Positions 1 through 5,686 of a stretch of 7,650 nt of DNA are shown here, piece by piece. Every line of letters starts with the position of its first letter. The stretch's first letter is position 1. Source of the stretch: an uncultured Clostridia bacterium (GTDB lineage Bacteria > Bacillota > Clostridia > Christensenellales > Aristaeellaceae); NCBI GenBank assembly GCA_934636425.1, contig CAKUAV010000143.1:1-7650 (forward strand). Reading direction: 5' to 3'. The translations under genes and the position numbers were made by a program. The notes beneath the pieces were generated by a model that searched no databases, was not told the DNA's origin, and saw nothing but the letters and a program-made list of their open reading frames with translations.

Positions 1-1194
1 GAGCAGGCAGGGCAGCGCGCAGATTGCCCACCATCCGACATATTTTCCCGCAAACAGCGTCAGTATCAGCGCCGTTATCAGCAGAGCCATGCGGTAAATG
101 CGCGCCTGTGGATCGGGATGCACCATGGGAACGCGCGCAATATGCACGCCCATGCCGCGCAGCAGCGCCCGCGTGCCCTCGTCGGTCGCCAGCCACCATG
201 TAATCTCGCGCCGAAGCCCCTCGTCGTTCTCGGCGGCGATCAGCGCGGCGGCGGCAAATGTGTTCTCGCCGATGTCGGAGCGCGCGGACAGCCTGACAAT
301 GCGCTCGCGCACCTGTGCGCGCGATTGCTCGTCCATGCGGGGATATGTGCCGGAGGGATCCCGGCGCAGCGTCTGCTCCGTGCGGCTGACGGCGGCAAAG
401 CAGCGGTTCCACTCTATGGCCGAGAGCATGCGCAGCGTCGAGAGCGCATGATCGAGCCGCAGCCGGTCAAGCGACTGGGCGCGGCGCTCCAGTGCGCAGA
501 GCTGCTCGGCAGGGCGGCCGCGCTCGTCCAGCCATTTTTTCAGCGCCGCCAGCCGGTCGGGCTGATCCTGCTCGCGCAAAAAGTGCAGCGCGCCCTCAAA
601 GAACGCGCCGGAACGCCTCACAAGTGCGGACGCGGTCAGGTCAGCGCCCGCCTCCGCCCACTGCGCCGCCGCAATCCGCTCGCGCTCAGCCGATACGGCG
701 CGCTCCCCCGCCGACAGGCAGGCGCGCATCAGCACGGCCGCCAGCGCGGGCGGCGCGGCCCAGATTTCGTTCATCTCCAGCGCGCGCACCTCGTCGAACG
801 CGCTGAGACAGGCGCACAGCCTGCGCTCGTCTATCGCCGCGTCGCTGTGGCGCACCAGCTCGGTCAGCAGGCTCTGTATGCGTGTCTTTCCGCCCTTCGA
901 CGGCAGCAAAACGCCGCGTCCCTCCGGCAGAAGCGCTGAGATATAGGACTGTGCCAGCCGGCCGTTTTCGCACAGCCACTCGAGCGCTGCGCCCGGCGAT
1001 TCACTCTGCGCGCTCAGCTGCAGCGCCGCGGTCATCATGTCCGAAAACGCCTGCGCCGGCGCGACGTCCAGCAGCGCGCGCCCGTCGACATTCAGCGTCA
1101 CGGCCAGCGCGCGCATATGCTGCCCCATGGCCCGGTCGTCCAGCGGCGCTTCGTGGCGTTCCCATGTGTCGTCCATCGTGTTGTTCAGCCGCAT
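1..1194 (-). CDS. Cyclic beta-1,2-glucan synthase (NdvB/ChvB) family protein, N-terminal part only
   Basis: The minus-strand frame stays open for 398 codons and leaves the window at position 1. Family members are very large membrane enzymes: an N-terminal region, membrane helices with a GT84 glucosyltransferase, then a GH94 phosphorylase-like domain that sets chain length. Only the N-terminal region and first helices are here. Family-like motifs as I recall them: LEWLCENG (71-78), LEMNEIWAAPPAL (139-151), AIEWN (259-263), DPSGTYPRMD followed by a spaced Arg (279-292), and WWLATDEGTRALLRGMG (333-349). A hydrophobic stretch starts near residue 369 and continues to the edge, as expected at the first transmembrane helices. 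The ATG at 1194 is chosen because AAAAGGAG lies 9 nt upstream. An in-frame ATG at 1239 (adding MEHIENDSSQKEYNR) is possible but has a poorer, too-close GGGGG. The catalytic domains are off the edge, so the product is inferred from family only; it could be another GT84/GH94-type enzyme. Confidence 0.82.
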   Translation of the reverse strand, partial: MRLNNTMDDTWERHEAPLDDRAMGQHMRALAVTLNVDGRALLDVAPAQAFSDMMTAALQLSAQSESPGAALEWLCENGRLAQSYISALLPEGRGVLLPSKGGKTRIQSLLTELVRHSDAAIDERRLCACLSAFDEVRALEMNEIWAAPPALAAVLMRACLSAGERAVSAERERIAAAQWAEAGADLTASALVRRSGAFFEGALHFLREQDQPDRLAALKKWLDERGRPAEQLCALERRAQSLDRLRLDHALSTLRMLSAIEWNRCFAAVSRTEQTLRRDPSGTYPRMDEQSRAQVRERIVRLSARSDIGENTFAAAALIAAENDEGLRREITWWLATDEGTRALLRGMGVHIARVPMVHPDPQARIYRMALLITALILTLFAGKYVGWWAICALPCLL

Positions 1195-1203
1195 ACGGTT
1201 ATA

Positions 1204-1211
1204 CTCCTTTT
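1204..1211 (-). promoter_or_regulatory. Ribosome binding site of the glucan synthase gene
   Basis: AAAAGGAG on the minus strand, 9 nt before the ATG at 1194. It decides the start in favour of 1194 over the in-frame ATG at 1239, although the same bases would encode QKE if translation began upstream. Confidence 0.7.
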
Positions 1212-1330
1212 GAGAAGAATCATTTTCAATATGTTCCATTATCCCCCGCTTTTCGCGCTTTATGCCGCCGATACGCTCAAGATTGAAGCGCCGCCCTCAA
1301 TCCGCAGCCGCATAAAAACTGATTCTCTTC
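1212..1330 (-). other. Leader region of the glucan synthase gene; no convincing promoter
   Basis: This stretch lies between the terminator at 1331-1378 and the glucan synthase ribosome site, so the gene's own promoter should be here or within the terminator region. A GATAAT (1240-1245) resembles a -10 box, but I see no matching -35 about 17 nt upstream. A 17-codon frame beginning MRLRIEGG (ATG at about 1311) shares the ATGCGGCTG start with the main gene but has no clear Shine-Dalgarno site, and I do not call it. Confidence 0.4.
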
Positions 1331-1378
1331 ACAAAAACAAAACGACCCGTTCGGCGTCATTGATGGCCGAATGGGTCG
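1331..1378 (-). terminator. Intrinsic (rho-independent) terminator
   Basis: Read on the minus strand, a 13-bp stem (arms 1366-1378 and 1343-1355, 10-nt loop) is followed directly by TTTTGTTTTTGT (1331-1342). On the minus strand the stem has one internal A-C mismatch; on the plus strand that position is a G-U wobble, but no U-run follows there, so the orientation is minus. It would stop transcripts coming from the liv operon side before the glucan synthase gene. It lies about 750 nt past the livF stop codon. Confidence 0.8.
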
Positions 1379-1643
1379 AACCGTGCGCAGATATGATATT
1401 CTATTGTGCGGCGACAGGCGGAGAAAAGCCGCTGCCGAGTCTCATGGCGGAAGCCGCGCTTCAGTCGCTCGGCAGGATCGATCTGTATGGCGCTACGCTG
1501 TCCTGCCCTGCGCGGCAGAAAGTGGAACCGGCGCTGACGGCGAGCCGCCCCGAACATCACAGCGATAATGTCTCCGTGCTTTCCATTCAGCAAGCGCAAT
1601 CCCCGAATCAGCGTTCCCGCGCCCCGCCGTCGCCTAAACACAC
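1379..1643. other. Intergenic stretch with no supportable gene
   Basis: Overlapping frames are open on both strands here (plus strand from 1117 to 1665, minus strand 1641-1357). Neither has a ribosome site or a recognisable product, and the minus-strand frame runs straight into the terminator stem. Base composition is less GC-rich than the flanking genes. It may be 3' untranslated sequence of a long liv transcript or decayed sequence. Confidence 0.5.
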
Positions 1644-1648
1644 GGAAA

Positions 1649-1701
1649 GACCTGACCGGCTCTGATAAGCGGAGGCCGCACTGCGGCTGGCCGGTCAGGT
1701 C
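1649..1701 (-). other. Hairpin of repeat copy A
   Basis: Arms GACCTGACCGGC (1649-1660) and GCCGGTCAGGTC (1690-1701) pair perfectly over 12 bp. The 29-nt loop holds a second hairpin, GCCGCACTGCGGC (1675-1687). On the minus strand the stem is followed by TTTCCGTGTGTTT, too poor in U to be a strong terminator. Confidence 0.75.
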
Positions 1702-1871
1702 GGGCTGTATAGCGATGATATCAATTCGCGCCTACGTCCAGACTCAAGTCGCCCCCAAGCGGCGCGGAAAATGTGGAAGCGGCACAGCCGCCGGGTTGCA
1801 ACGCGCGAAGCGGTGTGGATGCGGGCACTGCCCGCCGTGCGCGGAGCGGAGTGGCCGTCGGCACTGCCGAC
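1668..1871. repeat. Short hairpin modules 1-4, in copy A
   Basis: Four versions of a roughly 25-36 bp module built as GCGCGAAGCGGAGTGGAT plus a hairpin. Hairpins: GCCGCACTGCGGC (1675-1687), GCGGCACAGCCGC (1779-1791), GCGGGCACTGCCCGC (1821-1835) and GTCGGCACTGCCGAC (1857-1871). The apex GCAC(T/A)GC is kept, while the arm bases change on both sides so that pairing is preserved. Modules 3 and 4 are adjacent in tandem (1803-1838, 1839-1871). Module 1 sits inside the copy A hairpin loop and module 2 in the central part of the copy, so they seem able to occupy separate positions. Confidence 0.75.
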
Positions 1872-1929
1872 AAGGCTTCAAAAAGCGATACCGTTGCAAT
1901 GGAAGAACGAACGCCTCGCAAAACCCGGG

Positions 1930-1974
1930 AATAAGGAAAGACTTGCCCGACTCTGATTTATGGTCGGGCAAGTC
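1930..1974 (-). terminator. Possible terminator: hairpin of repeat copy B
   Basis: Arms GACTTGCCCGAC (1940-1951) and GTCGGGCAAGTC (1963-1974) pair perfectly over 12 bp with an 11-nt loop. On the minus strand the stem is followed by TTTCCTTATT, a modest U-tract. It is the first plausible termination point after livF. The same hairpin position in copy A has different arm bases, so the structure may be kept for another reason. Confidence 0.45.
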
Positions 1975-2123
1975 GTGCTGTATAGCGATGATATCAATTC
2001 GCGCCAACGTCCAGACTCGAAGCGCCCCCAAGCGGCGAAGAGTCGGGTTGCAACGCGCGAAGCGGAGTGGATGCGGGCACTGCCCGCCGTGCGCGAAGCG
2101 GAGTGGATGCGGGCACTGCCCGC
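1935..2123. repeat. Long repeat, copy B
   Basis: Second copy of the unit at 1644-1871, starting about 291 bp later, in the same orientation. It has the compact 11-nt loop, the 42-bp block at 1977-2018, and two tandem short modules at its right end. The last module ends at 2123, directly before the livF stop codon complement at 2124-2126, so nothing separates the coding sequence from the repeat. Confidence 0.85.
2055..2123. repeat. Short hairpin modules 5-6, tandem, at the livF 3' end
   Basis: Two almost identical tandem copies (2055-2090 and 2091-2123) of GCGCGAAGCGGAGTGGAT plus GCGGGCACTGCCCGC, the second ending flush with the livF stop codon. Each palindrome can form a 6-bp GC-rich stem with a 3-nt loop in the liv transcript, immediately after termination of translation. 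Confidence 0.85.
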
Positions 2124-2828
2124 TCAGTTGCCGAGATAGGCCTTTTTCACATCGTCGTTGTTGAGCAGGTCGCGGGCGTTGCCCTCCAGCACAATGCGGC
2201 CGGTCTCCAGAACGTAGGCGCGGTCGGCAATCGAGAGCGCCATTTTCGCGTTCTGCTCGACCAGCAGCACAGTCACGCCCTGCTCCTTCAGCTTCTCGAT
2301 GATCTTGAATATCTCAGTCACCAGTATCGGCGACAAACCCATGGACGGCTCGTCGAGCATGATCAGCTTCGGCGCGGACATCACCGCGCGCCCCATGGCC
2401 AGCATCTGCTGCTCGCCGCCGGACAGCGTGCCCGCCAGCTGCTTGCGGCGCTCCTTCAGGCGCGGGAAGCACTCGAACACCCAGTCCATGTCGCGGCCTA
2501 TTCCGGCGCGATCCCTGCGCGTGAACGCGCCCATCTCGAGGTTTTCCTGCACGTTCATCTGCGCGAAAATGCGCCGTCCCTCCGGCACCTGCGCCAGACC
2601 CATCTTGAGGATGTTGTGCGCCTCGACGCGCTCTATCTCCTTGTCCATAAAGACGATCTTGCCGCTCTTGGGGTGGATCAGGCCGGACACCGTGTGCAGC
2701 GTGGTGGTTTTGCCCGCGCCGTTGGCGCCGATCAGCGTCACGATCTCGCCCTGCCTGACTTCGAAGCTCACGTCCTTGAGCGCGTGGATGGCGTCATAAT
2801 AGACGTTCAGATTTTCAACCTTCAGCAT
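2124..2828 (-). CDS. livF: Branched-chain amino acid ABC transporter ATPase LivF
   Basis: A 234-residue cytoplasmic nucleotide-binding subunit, the usual LivF length. Visible motifs: Walker A GANGAGKT (34-41), Q-loop Gln80 in LAQVPEGR, signature LSGGEQQ (135-141), Walker B LIMLDEP (155-161) with catalytic Glu160. The H-loop position is Gln192 in VEQNAKMAL instead of His; E. coli LivF, as I recall it, also has EQN here, so this is a subfamily trait and helps separate LivF from LivG. The VPEGRR and VLETGRIVLEG stretches are also typical. The ATG at 2828 follows the upstream TAA with no gap (TAAATG), and AAGGAGG (2837-2843) lies inside the end of the upstream gene, so translation is probably coupled. 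Last gene of the operon; the repeat block starts right after its TGA. Substrate could be branched-chain amino acids or related compounds. Confidence 0.95.
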   Translation of the reverse strand: MLKVENLNVYYDAIHALKDVSFEVRQGEIVTLIGANGAGKTTTLHTVSGLIHPKSGKIVFMDKEIERVEAHNILKMGLAQVPEGRRIFAQMNVQENLEMGAFTRRDRAGIGRDMDWVFECFPRLKERRKQLAGTLSGGEQQMLAMGRAVMSAPKLIMLDEPSMGLSPILVTEIFKIIEKLKEQGVTVLLVEQNAKMALSIADRAYVLETGRIVLEGNARDLLNNDDVKKAYLGN

Positions 2829-4667
2829 TTACGCGCCCTCCTTTTCCTCGCTGTCCGCGCCCAGATAGGCCGTGATGACTTCCTTGTTTTCCTTGATCTC
2901 GGCCGGCGTGCCCTCGGCGATGATGCGGCCGTAATTCAGCACATATATGCGCTCGCAGATGCCCATGACCAGCTTCATATCGTGCTCGATCAGCAGAATC
3001 GTGACCATAAAGCGGTCGCGGATCGTCTCGATTGTCTGCATCAGCTCCTGCGTCTCGATCGGGTTCATGCCGGCCGCCGGCTCGTCCAGCAGCAGCACCT
3101 TCGGGTTCGAGGCCATGGCGCGGCAGATCTCCAGCTTGCGCTGCTGGCCATAGGAGAGCGAATTGGCGTTGACGTCGGCCAGACTCTCCATGCCGAACAC
3201 GCTCAAAAGCTCGCGCGCACGCTGATCGCAGCCGTCCTCTTCGCGGTCGAAATAGGTATCGCGCAGCGCGCCGTCCAGCATGGTGTAGTGCATTCGGCTC
3301 TGGAACGCGACCTTGATGTTCTCCAGCACCGTCATCGACTTGAACAGGCGGATGTTCTGGAATGTGCGCGAAATGCCCGCATAGGTGATCTGGAAGGTCT
3401 TTTTGCCCACGATCGACTCGCCCAGCAGCTTCACGTCGCCCTCGGTGGGCTGATACACACCGGTCAGCATATTGAACACGGTGGTCTTGCCCGCGCCGTT
3501 GGGGCCGATCAGGCCGACGATCTCATTGTCGGACAGCTTTATGTTCACGCCCTGCGCCGCCTGAAGGCCGCCGAAGCGGATGCCCAGATCGACTGTTTCC
3601 AGCACGGGCTTGTTGTTGGTCACGTCATACTCGTAATAGGGCACGTCCGGCGGAATCGGGTTGGCGTGATGGCGCTTGAGCTTCTGCTCCATCTTGTCGG
3701 CAAACGCGCCGAACTTCGGGAAGAAATGCGTGATCGCGCCGGTCAGCGAGAACTCGCACACGCCGAGCAGGCCGCTGGGCTTGAATATCATCATGACGAT
3801 GAGCAGCAGCGCGTAGGCCAGCTGGCGGTACTCGACCAGCTTCGCCATGAAGAACTGAACGAGCGTCAGGCCCGTCGCGGCGATGATGGAGCCGGTGACC
3901 GAGCCCATGCCGCCGAACACGACCATGACCAGATAGTCGATCGACGCGTTGAAATCGAACTTGGCCGGATCGAGAACGCCTATGCTGTGGGCGTACAGGC
4001 CGCCCGCAATGCCGGCGAAGAACGCGGCGATTGTGAACGCCATTTCCTTATAGCGCGTCACAGGCACGCCGGACGCGTCGGCCGCCACCTCGTTTTCGCG
4101 AATGGCGATGATCGCGCGGCCCTGACGCGACCAGCTGAGCATATAGATCAGCGCCACGCATATGACCATGATCCAGAACGCGTTTGTAAAGCCGGTGTAG
4201 AGCGCGATGTTGAACATTTTCTTGCCGCCGCCCGTCCACGGGGAAAAGACGGTGTTGATCAGCACGCGTATGATTTCGCCAAAGCCCAGCGTGATGATGG
4301 CCAGATAGTCGCCGTTCAGATGCAGCGCCGGTATGCCGATCAGATAGCCGAACAGCGCCGCCACAAGGCCGCCGGCGAGCAGCGCCAGCGGAAAATAGGC
4401 GATGCTCTGCGGGAACACGAGCGAGGTCATGATCGCCGAGGTGTACGCGCCCACGGCCATGAAGCCGGCGTGGCCCAGCGTCAGCTCGCCCAGTATGCCG
4501 GTGACCAGATTCAGGCTGACCACCATGATGATGTTGAAGCTCACCTGCACGAGCAGGTTTTCAATGGAGCGATTGCCCGACGCGGTGAGCGCCAGACGCA
4601 GCACAGTGTATGTCAGGGCAATCGCGACGACGTTCAGCGCGGTTGAAAAGCGTCTGTTTTTCTTCAT
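2829..4667 (-). CDS. livM-livG: LivM-LivG fusion: branched-chain amino acid ABC permease joined to ATPase
   Basis: One uninterrupted frame of 612 residues. Residues 1-305 are a LivM permease: hydrophobic helices, ELTLGHAGFMAVGAY (61-75), the cytoplasmic coupling loop around GRAIIAIRENEVAADASGV (183-201), and FGGMGSVTGS then FKPSGLLG (251-302). Residues about 306-350 are a polar linker (KMEQKLKRHHANPIPPD). Residues 351-607 are a complete LivG ATPase: Walker A GPNGAGKT (388-395), Q-loop Gln437 (RTFQN), signature LSYGQQRKLEI (504-514), Walker B VLLLDEP (524-530) with Glu529, H-loop His562 (IEHD). Normally these are two separate genes. The start at 4667 has TAAGGGGGAATGGACG before it, the TAA being the livH stop (13-nt gap). 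A longer frame from 4739 would overlap livH and read through the ribosome site, so it is rejected. All catalytic residues are present, so the ATPase half looks functional. Confidence 0.93.
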   Translation of the reverse strand: MKKNRRFSTALNVVAIALTYTVLRLALTASGNRSIENLLVQVSFNIIMVVSLNLVTGILGELTLGHAGFMAVGAYTSAIMTSLVFPQSIAYFPLALLAGGLVAALFGYLIGIPALHLNGDYLAIITLGFGEIIRVLINTVFSPWTGGGKKMFNIALYTGFTNAFWIMVICVALIYMLSWSRQGRAIIAIRENEVAADASGVPVTRYKEMAFTIAAFFAGIAGGLYAHSIGVLDPAKFDFNASIDYLVMVVFGGMGSVTGSIIAATGLTLVQFFMAKLVEYRQLAYALLLIVMMIFKPSGLLGVCEFSLTGAITHFFPKFGAFADKMEQKLKRHHANPIPPDVPYYEYDVTNNKPVLETVDLGIRFGGLQAAQGVNIKLSDNEIVGLIGPNGAGKTTVFNMLTGVYQPTEGDVKLLGESIVGKKTFQITYAGISRTFQNIRLFKSMTVLENIKVAFQSRMHYTMLDGALRDTYFDREEDGCDQRARELLSVFGMESLADVNANSLSYGQQRKLEICRAMASNPKVLLLDEPAAGMNPIETQELMQTIETIRDRFMVTILLIEHDMKLVMGICERIYVLNYGRIIAEGTPAEIKENKEVITAYLGADSEEKEGA

Positions 4668-4680
4668 CGTCCATTCCCCC

Positions 4681-5589
4681 TTACACCTTTTCACGAACCT
4701 TGTGGCCCATGATGCCCGAGGGCTTGAACAGCAGCACAAGGATCAGTATGCCGAACACCAGCGCGTCCACATAGTCGCTGGCATAGTATTTCATGAACGT
4801 CTCGGCGATGCCTATGATGAAGCCGCCCAGCACGGCGCCGGGGATCGAGCCTATGCCGCCCAGCACGGCCGCGACGAACGCCTTGAGGCCGGGCATGGAG
4901 CCCAGAAGCGGCTTTATGTAGACGACCTTCTGCGCATAGAACACAGCGCCCACGGCCGCCAGACCGCAGCCTATGGCGAATGTGATCGAGACGATCTTGT
5001 TGTGGTCGATGCCCATCAGCTGAGCCGCGCCCTGATCCTCGGAGACAGCGCGCATGGCCTTGCCGGTGCGCGTCTTTTTGACGAAGAAATTGAGGCCGAT
5101 CATCAGCGCGATGGAGATCACGGTCGTGAGCACCTCGAGCAGCTTGACCGGCTTGCGGCCGACCTTGAACAGCACGACGCTGGGGATGATGTTCGGGAAT
5201 TTGAGCTGGCTGCTGCCGAATATCAGCTGAATTGTAATCTGCAGCGTCATGGAAATGCCTATGGCCGTGATCAGCGCGGAGATGCGGGGCGCGCTGCGCA
5301 GCGGCTTATAGGCGATTTTGTCCATCAGTACGCCCAGAACAATGCAGAACACAACGCCTGCCAGAACCGCCAGCGTGATGGCGACGGCAGGGTTTGTCTG
5401 CGACAGCGCGGTGATCACGCTGGTGGTCATAACCCAGTAGACGACATAGGAGCCGACCATCATGACGTCGCCATGGGCAAAGTTTATGAGCTTTACAATG
5501 CCGTAAACCATCGTGTAGCCCAGTGCGATCAGCGCATAGATGCTGCCCATTTGCAGGCCGCCGATCAGATTCTGCAGGATCAGTTGCAT
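4681..5589 (-). CDS. livH: Branched-chain amino acid ABC transporter permease LivH
   Basis: A 302-residue integral membrane protein, normal LivH length, with about eight hydrophobic segments. The N-terminus QNLIGGLQMGSIYALIALGY and the following LINFAHGDVMMVGSY (34-48) are hallmarks of the family. The cytoplasmic loop TGKAMRAVSEDQGAAQLMGI (175-194) is the EAA-like segment expected to contact an ATPase, and LGGIGSIPGAVLGGFIIG (243-260) with LLFKPSGIMG (286-295) closes the protein. It should pair with the LivM half of the downstream fusion to form the channel. The ATG at 5589 is preceded by GGGGGGAAGAAT, an acceptable but not strong ribosome site. It lies 97 nt after livK, with a stem-loop in the gap, and 13 nt before livMG. 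Confidence 0.95.
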   Translation of the reverse strand: MQLILQNLIGGLQMGSIYALIALGYTMVYGIVKLINFAHGDVMMVGSYVVYWVMTTSVITALSQTNPAVAITLAVLAGVVFCIVLGVLMDKIAYKPLRSAPRISALITAIGISMTLQITIQLIFGSSQLKFPNIIPSVVLFKVGRKPVKLLEVLTTVISIALMIGLNFFVKKTRTGKAMRAVSEDQGAAQLMGIDHNKIVSITFAIGCGLAAVGAVFYAQKVVYIKPLLGSMPGLKAFVAAVLGGIGSIPGAVLGGFIIGIAETFMKYYASDYVDALVFGILILVLLFKPSGIMGHKVREKV

Positions 5590-5628
5590 ATTCTTCCCCC
5601 CGAACGGTTATTCCCATGTACCACAACA

Positions 5629-5661
5629 GGGGAAAGAGAAGCGCACGGCTCCTCTTTCCCC
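5629..5661 (-). promoter_or_regulatory. Stem-loop between livK and livH
   Basis: A 33-nt inverted repeat: GGGGAAAGAG (5629-5638) pairs perfectly with CTCTTTCCCC (5652-5661), and inner bases extend it to 14 pairs with a 5-nt loop. The one weak pair is G-U on the minus (message) strand but an A-C mismatch on the plus strand, so it fits the liv transcript. There is no U-tract after it, so it is not an obvious terminator. It begins 25 nt past the livK stop. Such elements after binding-protein genes commonly stabilise the upstream message or lower downstream expression; that role is inferred here. Confidence 0.75.
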
Positions 5662-5686
5662 ATTGACTTATCCCGAATGGCTCCGC

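Larger units (their letters stand above)
1644..1871. repeat. Long repeat, copy A
   Basis: First of two diverged copies (the other is 1935-2123). Shared order: GGAAAGAC, a 12-bp hairpin, a 42-bp block (1704-1745) that differs from copy B at one base, CGCCCCCAAGCGGCG, GGGTTGCAACGCGCGAAG, then two short hairpin modules. Copy A is longer than copy B by two insertions: one expands the loop of the first hairpin (about 1667-1689) and one follows CGCCCCCAAGCGGCG (about 1764-1792). Both insertions look like extra copies of the short hairpin module. No transposase or terminal inverted repeats are visible. Confidence 0.85.

Noticed and set aside
118..939. A 273-codon plus-strand frame and its neighbours at 98-451 and 492-806
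   Set aside because: They are shadows of the minus-strand glucan synthase gene, rich in Arg/Ala/Pro, with no ribosome site.
1117..1665. Plus-strand frame of 182 codons, part of which (MAEWVEPCADMIFYC) looks somewhat protein-like
   Set aside because: It overlaps the start of the glucan synthase gene and crosses the terminator stem; no ribosome site and no recognised family.
1644..2123. CRISPR array
   Set aside because: The repeats are uneven in spacing, differ in arm sequence, and partly sit in direct tandem without unique spacers; no cas genes are seen.
1644..2123. Insertion sequence
   Set aside because: No transposase frame and no terminal inverted repeats flank the two copies. A non-autonomous element remains possible but is not shown.
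2067..4646. An 859-codon open frame on the plus strand
   Set aside because: It is exactly opposite livF and livMG and reads as a His/Arg/Leu/Gln-rich string without motifs. Long antisense frames are expected opposite GC-rich genes.
4668..4739. Longer start for the LivM-LivG fusion (24 extra residues, MCCCSSPRAS...)
   Set aside because: It would overlap the end of livH, translate the ribosome site, and add a non-LivM-like tail.
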